Virus record (IMG/VR): IMGVR_UViG_3300043464_002556
Span: 1 to 26,612 of that record
Reading direction: 5' to 3' (one strand)
From: a virus
Length of the DNA: 26,612 nt
Part shown: positions 7,996 to 15,700 of the stretch, piece by piece
How the letters are laid out: every line of letters starts with the position of its first letter
Position numbering within the stretch: the stretch's first letter is position 1
Program-made: the position numbers and the translations under genes
The notes under the pieces: model-generated
Told to the model about the DNA's origin: nothing
What the model saw: the letters and a program-made list of their open reading frames with translations, nothing else
The model's database searches: none

Positions 7996-8224
7996 TATTC
8001 ACCTCCTTCCATGTTAATTGAAGGTATTCAAACTCTGATATTCCACCGTTCACACCGTAGAAGTTCCCAGTATTCCACATACTAACAAAACATTCAGTAC
8101 GGACTGTGCATTCTTTACAGATTTCTTTAGCACTGTCAACATCTTCTTTTTTGTAAGAGAACCACAAGTTTCTATTCTCATGATCTAGACAGAGTGCTGA
8201 TTCTTTCCAATTACTTTGCATCAT
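7928..8224 (-). CDS. whiB: WhiB-like iron-sulfur transcription factor
   Basis: A 98-residue protein with the Wbl signature. Four cysteines are arranged C12, C36, C39 and C45 (C-x23-C-x2-C-x5-C), the ligand set for a [4Fe-4S] cluster. They are followed by the G-V-x-G-G turn, here GVNGG (57-61) instead of the usual GVWGG, and then a charged tail. In actinobacteria Wbl proteins bind the primary sigma factor and change promoter choice; phage copies can redirect host transcription or block superinfection. The missing turn tryptophan is unusual, because that residue packs against sigma region 4 in characterised family members. The start could be either of two adjacent ATGs at 8224 or 8221; the site upstream is weak and the gene overlaps its predecessor by 14 bases. 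The C-terminal part overlaps the next gene by 68 bases. It is the best evidence in the window for an actinobacterial host. Confidence 0.9.
   Translation of the reverse strand: MMQSNWKESALCLDHENRNLWFSYKKEDVDSAKEICKECTVRTECFVSMWNTGNFYGVNGGISEFEYLQLTWKEVNSEKANNRSRANSVLKGILQKIR
8001..8008 (-). promoter_or_regulatory. Strong Shine-Dalgarno site inside the WhiB-like gene
   Basis: AAGGAGGT on the minus strand, five bases before the GTG at 7995. In the WhiB-like frame these bases encode part of WKEV, so one stretch serves both as coding sequence and as the ribosome site for the next gene. It decides the GTG start of the downstream gene and implies a 68-base gene overlap. Confidence 0.8.
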
Positions 8225-8411
8225 CTAGTTCTTGCAATTTGGCTTCAATTTGCTCATCAATTGAATTCCACAATTTCTGCCAAGCTGCTTCATCATCTAA
8301 ACTTGAGGCTTTGCATTTAGCACCAGCATCAAGCCTTAGAGATTCGTAGTTGCCAAGATTTTTCGTAATCCCGACAGATGCCCAAATTTCTACTTCATTA
8401 TTTTCTGACAT
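8211..8411 (-). CDS. Small conserved-type phage protein, unknown function
   Basis: A 66-residue acidic protein. Its N-terminal half includes VEIWASVGITKNLGNYESLR (7-26), reminiscent of a pattern (sVGxtxNLGxyESxrxdxG) found in small phage proteins of unknown role; I cannot name the family with confidence. The C-terminal half is a likely amphipathic helix or short coiled coil (from AAWQKLWNSIDEQIEAKLQE to the end). A clear ribosome site, AAGGA five bases before the ATG, supports the start. The gene follows the MerR-type gene with its stop only one base away and overlaps the WhiB-like gene by 14 bases, so the three are probably made from one transcript. It may be a partner of a neighbouring regulator or nucleic-acid enzyme; nothing in the sequence decides this. 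Confidence 0.7.
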   Translation of the reverse strand: MSENNEVEIWASVGITKNLGNYESLRLDAGAKCKASSLDDEAAWQKLWNSIDEQIEAKLQELDDAK

Positions 8412-8412
8412 G

Positions 8413-8838
8413 TTATTCCTTTATTTTGTTTTCTATTTTCTGCTCAAGCAGTTTTATGTTTATATTTTTCTTCACTGGTCGCCCAGGAATCCTTGAATTA
8501 AAGAACTCTACCATAGTGTAAACATCTTGTTCTCTGTAGAATCTCCATGAGGAATAGCCATTATACATATCCCCAAACTTTTCTGCACTTGGAATCAAAG
8601 ATCTTTTTTCATATTTTCTTATGGTGTCCGGTCTTTTCTCAACAATCTTAGCAACTTCTCCAACAGTATATATCCGATAAAGAATCAATTCATTCTGTTG
8701 GTATGGAAGTTCTATTATTTCATTTGTATCCAATCTTTCAACATAAATTTTATTAGCTTTTTTATTAATCTTTTTTAACTTGACAATAGTATCAGCATAA
8801 GTATAAAACTTGTTAGTTGTCAGATTATTTCTGACCAT
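8413..8838 (-). CDS. MerR-type helix-turn-helix DNA-binding protein
   Basis: A 141-residue protein whose second half is a MerR-like winged helix: YTVGEVAKIVEKRPDTIRKY (57-76) is the helix-turn-helix, then LIPSAEK and WRFYREQDVYTMVEFF (98-113), where R99-F100-Y101 matches the conserved wing segment before the second helix pair. The basic sequence GRPVKK follows. There is no long dimerisation coiled coil or effector domain as in full MerR regulators, so it is closer to the small phage and excisionase-like members. Residues 1-55 form a separate lysine-rich, probably beta-stranded module that I do not recognise. GAGAGG five bases before the ATG supports the start, with a 14-base overlap with the zinc-ribbon gene. 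Next to a WhiB-like gene, it probably contributes to phage transcription control. A DNA-architectural role is an alternative. Confidence 0.8.
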   Translation of the reverse strand: MVRNNLTTNKFYTYADTIVKLKKINKKANKIYVERLDTNEIIELPYQQNELILYRIYTVGEVAKIVEKRPDTIRKYEKRSLIPSAEKFGDMYNGYSSWRFYREQDVYTMVEFFNSRIPGRPVKKNINIKLLEQKIENKIKE

Positions 8839-9019
8839 GACCGCCTCTCTTCTCTGCTAAAAGCTTAAGAAACCTTTGCAGTCTTGGGACTTCAATATCT
8901 TTGGAGTCTGCACATATAACGCATGTTACATCAACATAGTATTTGCCATAAGCATAGTACTGATCACCAATAAACTTTAGGCCTCCACAATTTGAGCACT
9001 TAAGTTTTATTGCATGCAT
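8825..9019 (-). CDS. Small zinc-ribbon protein
   Basis: A 64-residue protein beginning MHAIKLKCSNCGGLKFIGDQ. Two CxxC pairs, C8/C11 and C33/C36, separated by an aromatic-rich strand region (YYAYGKYYVDV), form a typical zinc ribbon. The C-terminal half is a basic helix ending RGGHGQK. No known family is recognisable beyond that. The frame extends upstream to another ATG at 9076, but that version adds a leucine-rich stretch coded over the 3' end of the phosphoesterase gene. The ATG at 9019 lies one base after the phosphoesterase stop and starts just before the zinc ribbon, so I prefer it. Small zinc ribbons of this sort in phages often bind nucleic acid or RNA polymerase; together with the MerR-type and WhiB-like neighbours a regulatory role is plausible but unproven. 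Confidence 0.7.
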   Translation of the reverse strand: MHAIKLKCSNCGGLKFIGDQYYAYGKYYVDVTCVICADSKDIEVPRLQRFLKLLAEKRGGHGQK

Positions 9020-9020
9020 A

Positions 9021-10223
9021 TCAATCCAACCAGCAGTTGTATTCAGCAGTAACAATACCTTTAATTGGATGTACAAACATTAATGGTTGAGATGCACGAC
9101 CTACTGCTCCCAACACCTCAATCGCATATGTATTAGTTGATTCAGGACTACCTGAAATACGACACTGGACAGTATTGAATGTCATCTTAGTCGGTGTATG
9201 GAAATGTCCAAAATAAACATCGTCAAACGCATCAACTAGATTACCATCTTTATCCTTGCGTTCAATACCGCCGATCTTCCATCCATAAACTTTCTTTTGA
9301 AATGAGTAGAACGAAGAAAGACTCCCAAACTGATCTCCATGAATAAGCAAAGACTTATAATTTCCGATTGCATCAATGGCATACCAATATCGTTCTCCAC
9401 GACCATCGGGGATGTTGAACTTAACTCTAGGGTTGCTTTCAAACATCAACTGAACAATTCTGTACAACATTCTGTCAGCATTTGTTTCAGGATCGTGATT
9501 TCTTCTTGACTTTCCACCAATTGCACCATGATTTCCAATTACACCAGTGAATGTAATTGTTTCAAAGTTTTCCAACATCTTATTGATGAAGTTCTTCATA
9601 ATTCTTGGTCCATCAACAGTAACCTGTCTGTAAAGACCACTATCAATCAAAAACTCTTGACCGGGGAAGATTAATTCACCTTCTACAATATCTCCAAGAC
9701 ACCAAATCCTTAATTCCTTAACAGGATGATCTTGTCTTTGAATCTCAGTTAGATGAATAATCTTATCTGCATATTGATTGATTCTCTGTTCACAAACTGC
9801 TGAGTTGTAATCAGGAGTTACCTTTCCTAACTGCCAGTCAGCCAAGACAGCAACAGCAACCTCTTCAGAAACTTTTCTTGTGTCTTTTTTGGGTGCTGGT
9901 ACTTTAGGAACAGTGTATAAACTTCCCTGTTCAATTTCTTCCTTAACAGCTCTGTAAACAGCGTCTGCTAAGTGAACTTCTTTACTCTTAAGTTTATCGT
10001 ATTCTTGAAGTAACTTTGTATAACTAACTTTTAATTCTGATTCAGTACTGATCTCCTTACCAGTTTTGATATCAATTGGCATATCTATAATTCCATTTTC
10101 TTTTCTAAATTTACATAGACCCAAAGAGTCTATGCTCTTGCGACAAGAAGCATCCGCATAACGCTGATTAGCAGTGTTTGGCTCAAATGTCTCGTTGCAA
10201 TTTTCTGCTGCGCAAATTTTCAT
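9021..10223 (-). CDS. Calcineurin-like metallophosphoesterase with N-terminal Cys-rich module
   Basis: A 400-residue protein with the full metallophosphoesterase signature. Counted from the ATG at 10223: D129 in ADWQLG, D178 in CLGDIVEG, N231/H232 in GNHG, H295 in IHGD, and H340/H342 in GHFH. These residues bind two metal ions and hydrolyse phosphodiesters or phosphomonoesters. The first 40 residues hold cysteines C4, C9, C27 and C37 in a C-x4-C...C pattern resembling a small zinc finger, then a charged linker to about residue 115. The domain may act on DNA, as SbcD/Mre11 nucleases do, but no partner ATPase is visible. The frame also extends to a TTG at 10262 overlapping the HNH stop. I prefer ATG 10223 because the Cys-rich module begins there and an extended -10 element lies seven bases upstream. 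It opens the regulation/replication half of the window. Confidence 0.88.
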   Translation of the reverse strand: MKICAAENCNETFEPNTANQRYADASCRKSIDSLGLCKFRKENGIIDMPIDIKTGKEISTESELKVSYTKLLQEYDKLKSKEVHLADAVYRAVKEEIEQGSLYTVPKVPAPKKDTRKVSEEVAVAVLADWQLGKVTPDYNSAVCEQRINQYADKIIHLTEIQRQDHPVKELRIWCLGDIVEGELIFPGQEFLIDSGLYRQVTVDGPRIMKNFINKMLENFETITFTGVIGNHGAIGGKSRRNHDPETNADRMLYRIVQLMFESNPRVKFNIPDGRGERYWYAIDAIGNYKSLLIHGDQFGSLSSFYSFQKKVYGWKIGGIERKDKDGNLVDAFDDVYFGHFHTPTKMTFNTVQCRISGSPESTNTYAIEVLGAVGRASQPLMFVHPIKGIVTAEYNCWLD

Positions 10224-10230
10224 AGGGATA

Positions 10231-10239
10231 ATTATAACA
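10231..10239 (-). promoter_or_regulatory. Extended -10 promoter, probably leaderless
   Basis: TGTTATAAT on the minus strand is a perfect extended -10 element (TG-n-TATAAT). It ends seven bases before the ATG at 10223, so transcription would begin at or next to the start codon and give a leaderless mRNA, which is common in actinobacteria. A -35-like TTGAGG lies 20 bases further up, too far to be convincing. It sits at the boundary of tail genes and the regulation/replication cluster. Confidence 0.6.
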
Positions 10240-10258
10240 CCCTCTGGGCAGACTTTCC

Positions 10259-10699
10259 TCAATCCATTGAATTATATTTTCGAGGCATTGATGTTCTTTT
10301 TTTAAGAGGTTTTTTAACTGGCTTCTGGCGCTCATTCATGTTCTTCCTGAGTTTATCACGATGTTCTTGAGATGGTCTTTTACCTTCACGGTGAATTGCG
10401 CTATGCTCTTGCTGAGAGCAAAGGAAAAGGTTTTCTAGTCGGTTATCAGCTTTGATTTCATTGATATGATGAACACTTTCCCAACTTTTAAGATATCGAC
10501 CAAGAACTTCTTCAATCAAAGCCCTGTGCTCATAAATATAGCCTTTAATGTTGGCCGGATGTTCTGGTCTTAAAATCCTTACATAACCTTTGTCATCAAT
10601 GTACTTACCGCCATTATAGTTTGAGTTCATTTCTCCTAAACCGGTTCGGTCACTCCACTCAATGTCATCTCTTTTAGATGCCAGTGGTCTTGGGGGCAT
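10259..10699 (-). CDS. HNH endonuclease
   Basis: A 146-residue protein. The segment GYVRILRPEHPANIKGYIYE (38-57) and the following HRALIEEVLGR match the strand-helix entry of the HNH_3 type. The core is VHHINEIKADNRLENLFLCS (76-95) with H77/H78, N86 and N90, followed by QQEHSAIHRE with H99 and H103, so the metal and catalytic positions look intact. The C-terminal 40 residues are very basic, rich in Lys/Arg/Pro, and would bind DNA. AAGGA five bases before the ATG at 10699 supports the start, which lies just after the stop of the preceding tail-region gene. Standing alone at the end of the tail module, it is most likely a free-standing homing endonuclease or other phage nicking nuclease. A packaging role, known for HNH proteins next to terminase, is not supported by this position. 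Confidence 0.88.
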   Translation of the reverse strand: MPPRPLASKRDDIEWSDRTGLGEMNSNYNGGKYIDDKGYVRILRPEHPANIKGYIYEHRALIEEVLGRYLKSWESVHHINEIKADNRLENLFLCSQQEHSAIHREGKRPSQEHRDKLRKNMNERQKPVKKPLKKRTSMPRKYNSMD

Positions 10700-10701
10700 A
10701 A

Positions 10702-11373
10702 TTATCCTTGTCCACCAATATCTTCAATGTAGAATTGCATCTTTGACTCATTGCATGGGATTACGAATGTTGATGGGTTAGCAGCACTATTACCACTATC
10801 TCTATAGATTTCAACATTGAATACACCACTGCCGTTTGCCCCTGTGATTCCTGTACCAGTTGTTGTTACAAAACTATAAGAGCCAGCACCAAAATATGAA
10901 GGGAAGGATGATCCTCTTATCTGCGTGTTTGCAGTCGTTGGTGGACTTGTTGTTGAAGCATCAAGGAATGTATGAATTGGTTGACTAATCTTCCAAGTGT
11001 AAAGAGTCGTTGCAGTATTAGCGTTACTTCCCTGACTTACTCTTAAAAGATAAACAGAATCTTCCTGACCCGGTGTTGAGACTTTGATTCCCGGAAATGT
11101 AAGTGTTAACTTAACATAACGACTACCGGGAAGTGTTACTGAATTATCTGGATTTCCAGATCCTTCATTCTTAAGATTAATAATTTCACTATAGGCATTC
11201 ATTGAATTAGTAGTAACAGCAGTTGTCACTTCTTTAATCTTAATCAAACCCCTTGGGTTGTCATCAGTTGCATCTTTTACCTGCTGGATGTTCTCAGTCA
11301 TCTGCTGAAGACGGTCAGCAGAAATTGGTGTTCCTAGTGTCCAAGCGACTTGTACATAATTCTCATAAGCCAT
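10702..11373 (-). CDS. Putative tail-tip or fibre-associated virion protein
   Basis: A 223-residue protein of unknown family. The N-terminus includes YVQVAWTLGTPISADRLQQM (6-25) followed by TENIQQVKDATDDNPRG, a layout I associate with small structural proteins near the end of tail operons in actinobacterial phages. The rest is Ser/Thr/Asn/Gly-rich and likely all-beta, with alternating hydrophobic strands such as RYVKLTLTFPGIKV and KMQFYIEDIG, consistent with a secreted-face or receptor-contacting module. No signal peptide, membrane helix or enzyme motif is visible. It directly follows the S74 fibre and precedes the HNH gene. There is no Shine-Dalgarno sequence at normal spacing; instead a TATAAT lies eight bases before the ATG, so it may have its own leaderless promoter. 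A virion role is inferred from place and composition. Confidence 0.7.
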   Translation of the reverse strand: MAYENYVQVAWTLGTPISADRLQQMTENIQQVKDATDDNPRGLIKIKEVTTAVTTNSMNAYSEIINLKNEGSGNPDNSVTLPGSRYVKLTLTFPGIKVSTPGQEDSVYLLRVSQGSNANTATTLYTWKISQPIHTFLDASTTSPPTTANTQIRGSSFPSYFGAGSYSFVTTTGTGITGANGSGVFNVEIYRDSGNSAANPSTFVIPCNESKMQFYIEDIGGQG

Positions 11374-11381
11374 ATCTATCT

Positions 11382-11387
11382 ATTATA
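11382..11387 (-). promoter_or_regulatory. Candidate -10 element for a leaderless transcript
   Basis: TATAAT on the minus strand ends eight bases before the ATG at 11373, overlapping the stop of the tail-fibre gene. The gene has no ribosome site at normal distance (GAGGA is about 16 bases away), so a leaderless start is plausible. No -35 match was found and the element is only six bases in AT-rich DNA, so chance is possible. Confidence 0.35.
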
Positions 11388-12774
11388 CATCCTCTAGAGC
11401 CTGTAATCTAGCCTCTAAATCCTCTACTTTAGCAATCAGTTCTTGGACAGCTTTAATTGTTAAAGAAAGCAGAGCTAAGTCTTTATACATAACAGGTCTA
11501 ATGTGCTGAAAGTCTTCCTCTACGGAAAATGGCAATCTACCGTCAATAGATTCTCGGTATTCTGGGCTATCAAACTCATAAGAAACCAAGGAGCCTTCAA
11601 AATTCTTTTGAACATCTATAATATCTTCAAGAATAAAACCAACTTCCTTATTTATTTGCTTTAAAGCATATGTATAATCATCATCATTTTTATTTCTTTT
11701 ATATGTAAATTTTACAGGTTTTAATTCTTTAATTAAGTCAAAAACAGATTCATTAATATATTCAATATTTTCTTTTATCTGTATTGTTGAACTTTGTTTT
11801 TGAACATATCCACTCGAGTTTAAAACAAGAACTGTTCCAGAGTCGGTGCCAATATTTGCCATATAAATTTCACCATCATTTCTAACACCGAAATAATGAG
11901 TGTTAGCTGAGTTCTGCGCTCTGAATGACCACCCTGAGCCTGCGGTACTACTACCTCTAACCTTAAATGTTGTTGCTCCTCCGTCACCTGTTGCCCCATT
12001 GACTCGAACATTATTACCAACTGATAAATCATCACCAATAATTATTGTTCCATTTGAATATAATGTTGTGCTACCAGCAGATATGTTGGAAGTGTTAATG
12101 TTCCAACCACCAATTGAACCTGAAGTTGCTGTCACAGATCCTGTTAAGCTTGCATTAGTTGCCGAAACATTTCCTTCTGGAGTAACACTAAAGTTTGTGC
12201 TAACTATCGCACCATTTGAAAGAATATCAATCCCCGGTGTACTTACCGAGTTTGCAGTTATTGCTCCACGAATTGATGCACTGGAAAACTCTGCACTACC
12301 AGCATAAGTTATTGCCCATCCAGCAGTTCCCTGACCTGTTATAACTCCATTTGCAGCAATTGTTCCATCATAATTATTACTTCTAATAATATTATTAATT
12401 AAAACAATATTCGATGATAACTCATTTGATGTTATTGTATTAGCAGAAATTTCATCAGCTGTGATAGTATTAGCTTGAATCTGAGTAGCTGTAATAGTAT
12501 TTGCTCTTATACTTTTACCACTTAATGTGTCTGGAGCTAAACTTAATCCAGCAGGTGTTAAAACTTTAGAATTAACAATTCTAATAACCCATTCTTCCAT
12601 AGCAGATTGATTGACACTCTGTCTATTGATTCTTGTTTGTGAACCTGTATAGCCTAGGGAAAAATCAAACAATGAATACGAACCAACATCGATAATTGTT
12701 GAATTAATACCATTATGGGAATGACCTCCTGAACCAAAAAAAGATATTCCGTTTTCTGATGTTCTTGTTGTCAT
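11383..12774 (-). CDS. Tail fibre with C-terminal S74 intramolecular chaperone
   Basis: A 463-residue fibre. The N-terminal 90 residues probably attach to the tail tip. Residues 91-120 are three decapeptide repeats (ANTITATQIQ, ANTITADEIS, ANTITSNELS). The middle is a Ser/Thr/Asn/Gly beta-rich shaft including GWNI and GWSF turns (223-226, 281-284). From about 325 a peptidase S74 (intramolecular chaperone autoprocessing) domain begins: S329 and K334 in SSTIQIKENI have the five-residue Ser-Lys spacing of the endosialidase dyad, then LKPVKFTYKR and EVGFILEDI. This domain assists trimer folding and then cleaves itself off. The last 30 residues are a short coiled coil. GAGGAAGG four bases before the ATG, and an ATGA overlap with the hub gene, support the start. 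It is likely a receptor-binding fibre. Confidence 0.88.
   Translation of the reverse strand: MTTRTSENGISFFGSGGHSHNGINSTIIDVGSYSLFDFSLGYTGSQTRINRQSVNQSAMEEWVIRIVNSKVLTPAGLSLAPDTLSGKSIRANTITATQIQANTITADEISANTITSNELSSNIVLINNIIRSNNYDGTIAANGVITGQGTAGWAITYAGSAEFSSASIRGAITANSVSTPGIDILSNGAIVSTNFSVTPEGNVSATNASLTGSVTATSGSIGGWNINTSNISAGSTTLYSNGTIIIGDDLSVGNNVRVNGATGDGGATTFKVRGSSTAGSGWSFRAQNSANTHYFGVRNDGEIYMANIGTDSGTVLVLNSSGYVQKQSSTIQIKENIEYINESVFDLIKELKPVKFTYKRNKNDDDYTYALKQINKEVGFILEDIIDVQKNFEGSLVSYEFDSPEYRESIDGRLPFSVEEDFQHIRPVMYKDLALLSLTIKAVQELIAKVEDLEARLQALEDV
12415..12504 (-). repeat. Three decapeptide repeats in tail fibre
   Basis: Three consecutive 30-base units encode ANTITATQIQ, ANTITADEIS and ANTITSNELS (fibre residues 91-120). 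Each starts with ANTIT and continues with a variable polar-hydrophobic pentad, the kind of register expected in a trimeric beta-helical or coiled fibre shaft. At the DNA level the units share short matches around GTAATAGTATT-like runs but have diverged. Confidence 0.85.
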
Positions 12775-15700
12775 ATTGCCTTCCTCAAGGTTATAGAGTG
12801 ATCTAATGTATCTCCAACATTTAGACTATGAGAAACCACCCAGTAATCAGTATTTGATATATTTAGGCTAGTAAATTCTGATATTCTAATTCTATCACCA
12901 ATTTGAAGCGTAGGAATTGCCATAGTTTGTATTTGCAGGACTGGTACTGGTGTAGTAAATTTATCAATTAAGAAATCAGCAATCTGCTGGGCTTTTGCCG
13001 CGCTATAAATATATTCGTTTTCAATAACAACTTCTTTCAATCCATATTTGCGAATATCATCAGTAAGAGAAGCAGTCTGTTTTTTAATTAAATTAGCAGA
13101 ATCCTGCTTGATTACTGGTACACCTGCAATTGATGTGAAATCAACCTCGCCTGTTTTAGCATTGGTACCCTGAATAAAAGCAAGCTCGCCTTCTGGAACG
13201 GAAGTTGAAGCAGCCAAAATCAATTGGGCATTGTAAGCATTTGTCGTAAATCTAACCAGTTCAATTTCTGGGGGGAATGTGTTTGAAATTGCTGTAATCA
13301 ATGGCTTCTGAATATTAAAAGCGGGGGCGTTGTCGTATTTAATATCATAGTAACGAACTTCCCTTACAGGATCATTTGCAAAATGAGCAGATGGTGTGGT
13401 ATCAAATTCTCCTCTAGTAACGCCCAAGAAGTTTGTTGAATCAATTGATGAATATTTTACAATTTCACTATCAATTTTTAAATAACCGCTTGTTGGGAAA
13501 GGCGGTCTATCAGTTGTTGATACCGGCAATGTATTAGAATTGGCAGTAACATTTGTTGTTAATTTTACAACGCCCAAAGTTGATGGATCTGGCGTTGCTG
13601 TCCAAAGACCTTGCCTTGTTGAGATAAGAGGGTTATACTCTGTTACATTTACAGTTACTTTATTAGTTTGTAACTGAACATTGTAATCGCCAGAAATGAT
13701 ATGTGAATTACTACTTATTGTTTTTTGGACATTTGCATGTTGTGAAATTGAAGGTTCAAAATATCTATAAAAGTGGATATACCTAAAATTATTTTCTTCA
13801 TCAACATAGAAACGACCAAAATCAGCAAGAGTAATTGAATCAATAATGGCCTTTGCACTTTGATCATTACCATAAAGATGAGGGAAGTTTGTCAACTCTC
13901 TTATTTGTGTTGATATATATCTATTACGAATTTCATCATCTGTTAAAGCCCGGTTATACATGGCAAATTCATCAATATAGAAATCTCTTACAATTGATGG
14001 TTCTGTTTCAGTTCCTGCTGAGAATGACGCACCACGACCACCGATTGTTATGTCGTTTATCCAACTAGCCTGTGTGCCAACACCGTCAGTTTCACCCAAT
14101 TTAGATCCATTTACATAATAATGAATTGCCCCATCAGTATGTTTTGCAACAATATGAGAGTATTGAGTTGTTGATAATGCTGTATTTGACGATACGGTTT
14201 TAACATCTCCATTGTGTTTTACAACACGAAAACCATTTGAAGTCGATGTGTTGAAGAATTCAAATCCGCTTGTTGACGATGAATTATTCCAGTTGCTGAC
14301 ATACTCTCCACTATTAGAGAAAGTGTAAGGTAATTTAACATACAACTCAATTGTCCATTCATCAGTAAAATTTGAAGATTGACTGTTTGCTAAATTCAAA
14401 GATTCGCTGTATGGAATTCTTATATATGTATTATAATTAACTGCATTTCTTGTAACTTGACCTACCAATACAGATTTATTGTTAGGTTCGGAAACTAAAC
14501 CTGTTACTTGATTTATAATAGGCCCATTAACATAAACAGCATCATTTTGATAATGATTTCTATTTTTTAAATTCTTATTAATGGTGTATGGGCTTGAACT
14601 GGTTACAGTTGCAAAGGTGGAGTTTCTTGATCCAACATAATCCTTAGCAACTACAGTTGTAAATTGGCTGGCAGGTGAAGCAGAGTAATTTGAAGCTATT
14701 CCTGAAGATTGTTCCATCCCCAATTTAAGAGTCATAGCCTTACCAGAATCTTTTGGACCTTCAGCATGAAAGAATTCAATTCTTATTTTGTATGGAACAC
14801 CAGCATCAAGGTCAATATTGTCTCCAAGATAGTCATAGGAGGAAAGGTAGATGTTATCAGTATTTGTTTTTAATCTTGTCCAAGTGTCAAGTACTAGCGT
14901 ATCGTCAATAAAAGCTCTAACGCCTGAATTTATTGTTGTTATATTTAAGTTATAACCGCTAGTTGCTGGAGGTATAAAATAGCCATCAATAACTCCGTTG
15001 TAATATTCGCTATGCTCAACAACATCCCTCTCTAAAAAAGAAAAGTTTTGCATGTCAACAGCAAGACTTGTATTTACATTCATTAAATCTGGGACTGAAG
15101 ATGCCATACGCTGAGAAGAACTATAGGCAACATGTGTTGGAGGAATATAAGCCTTAGCGCCCATCGCCTTATCATACTTACTTAGAGTAACATCAAGAGC
15201 ATCGGCTTTAATATCCTTAACTTCATTTTCCTTACCAGTTGCAATTTTCCAAACTCGACATCTTAATCCTTGATTTAAAGATACTGCGGCTTCATCTCTT
15301 TGAACGGGAGTATCAAAAGAGTATAAAAGAACAGCATTTTCTTTTGCAAAATTTGTATAAGGTTTTATCTGAATATATTCATTTTTAGAAATATTCGTGC
15401 TCATCAACATCTTTTCAATGGCATCACCGACTGTTGAATTCTGAACATAGAATCCTTTCGTAACCTGCTTCTCTGTCAGGAATTTGCTTTTATCTAGACA
15501 TTTAACAGACACTTCCATAGATGTACCGCCTGTCCATTCATCAACATAGAATTCTCCAGCGTTTACATATTCATATGGATCAAAAGAAACTGTAACGCCA
15601 GAACTGTGTGACCTTGCAATCGTGTTTGCATAACCTCTTTCTAAAATATTAACTGTCACATCAGTTCTTGTTGAACACAACACCCTCTCTTCATTAGGAG

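Noticed and set aside
9020-9076. Upstream ATG extending the zinc-ribbon protein by 19 residues
   Set aside because: The extension lies over the end of the phosphoesterase gene and gives an unrelated Leu-rich stretch. The ATG at 9019 is one base after the phosphoesterase stop, the usual junction in this operon.
11900-12307. Plus-strand open frame of 135 codons rich in Pro, Val and Leu
   Set aside because: It lies fully inside the tail-fibre gene, whose domains are clear, and arises from the biased codons of the beta-rich shaft.
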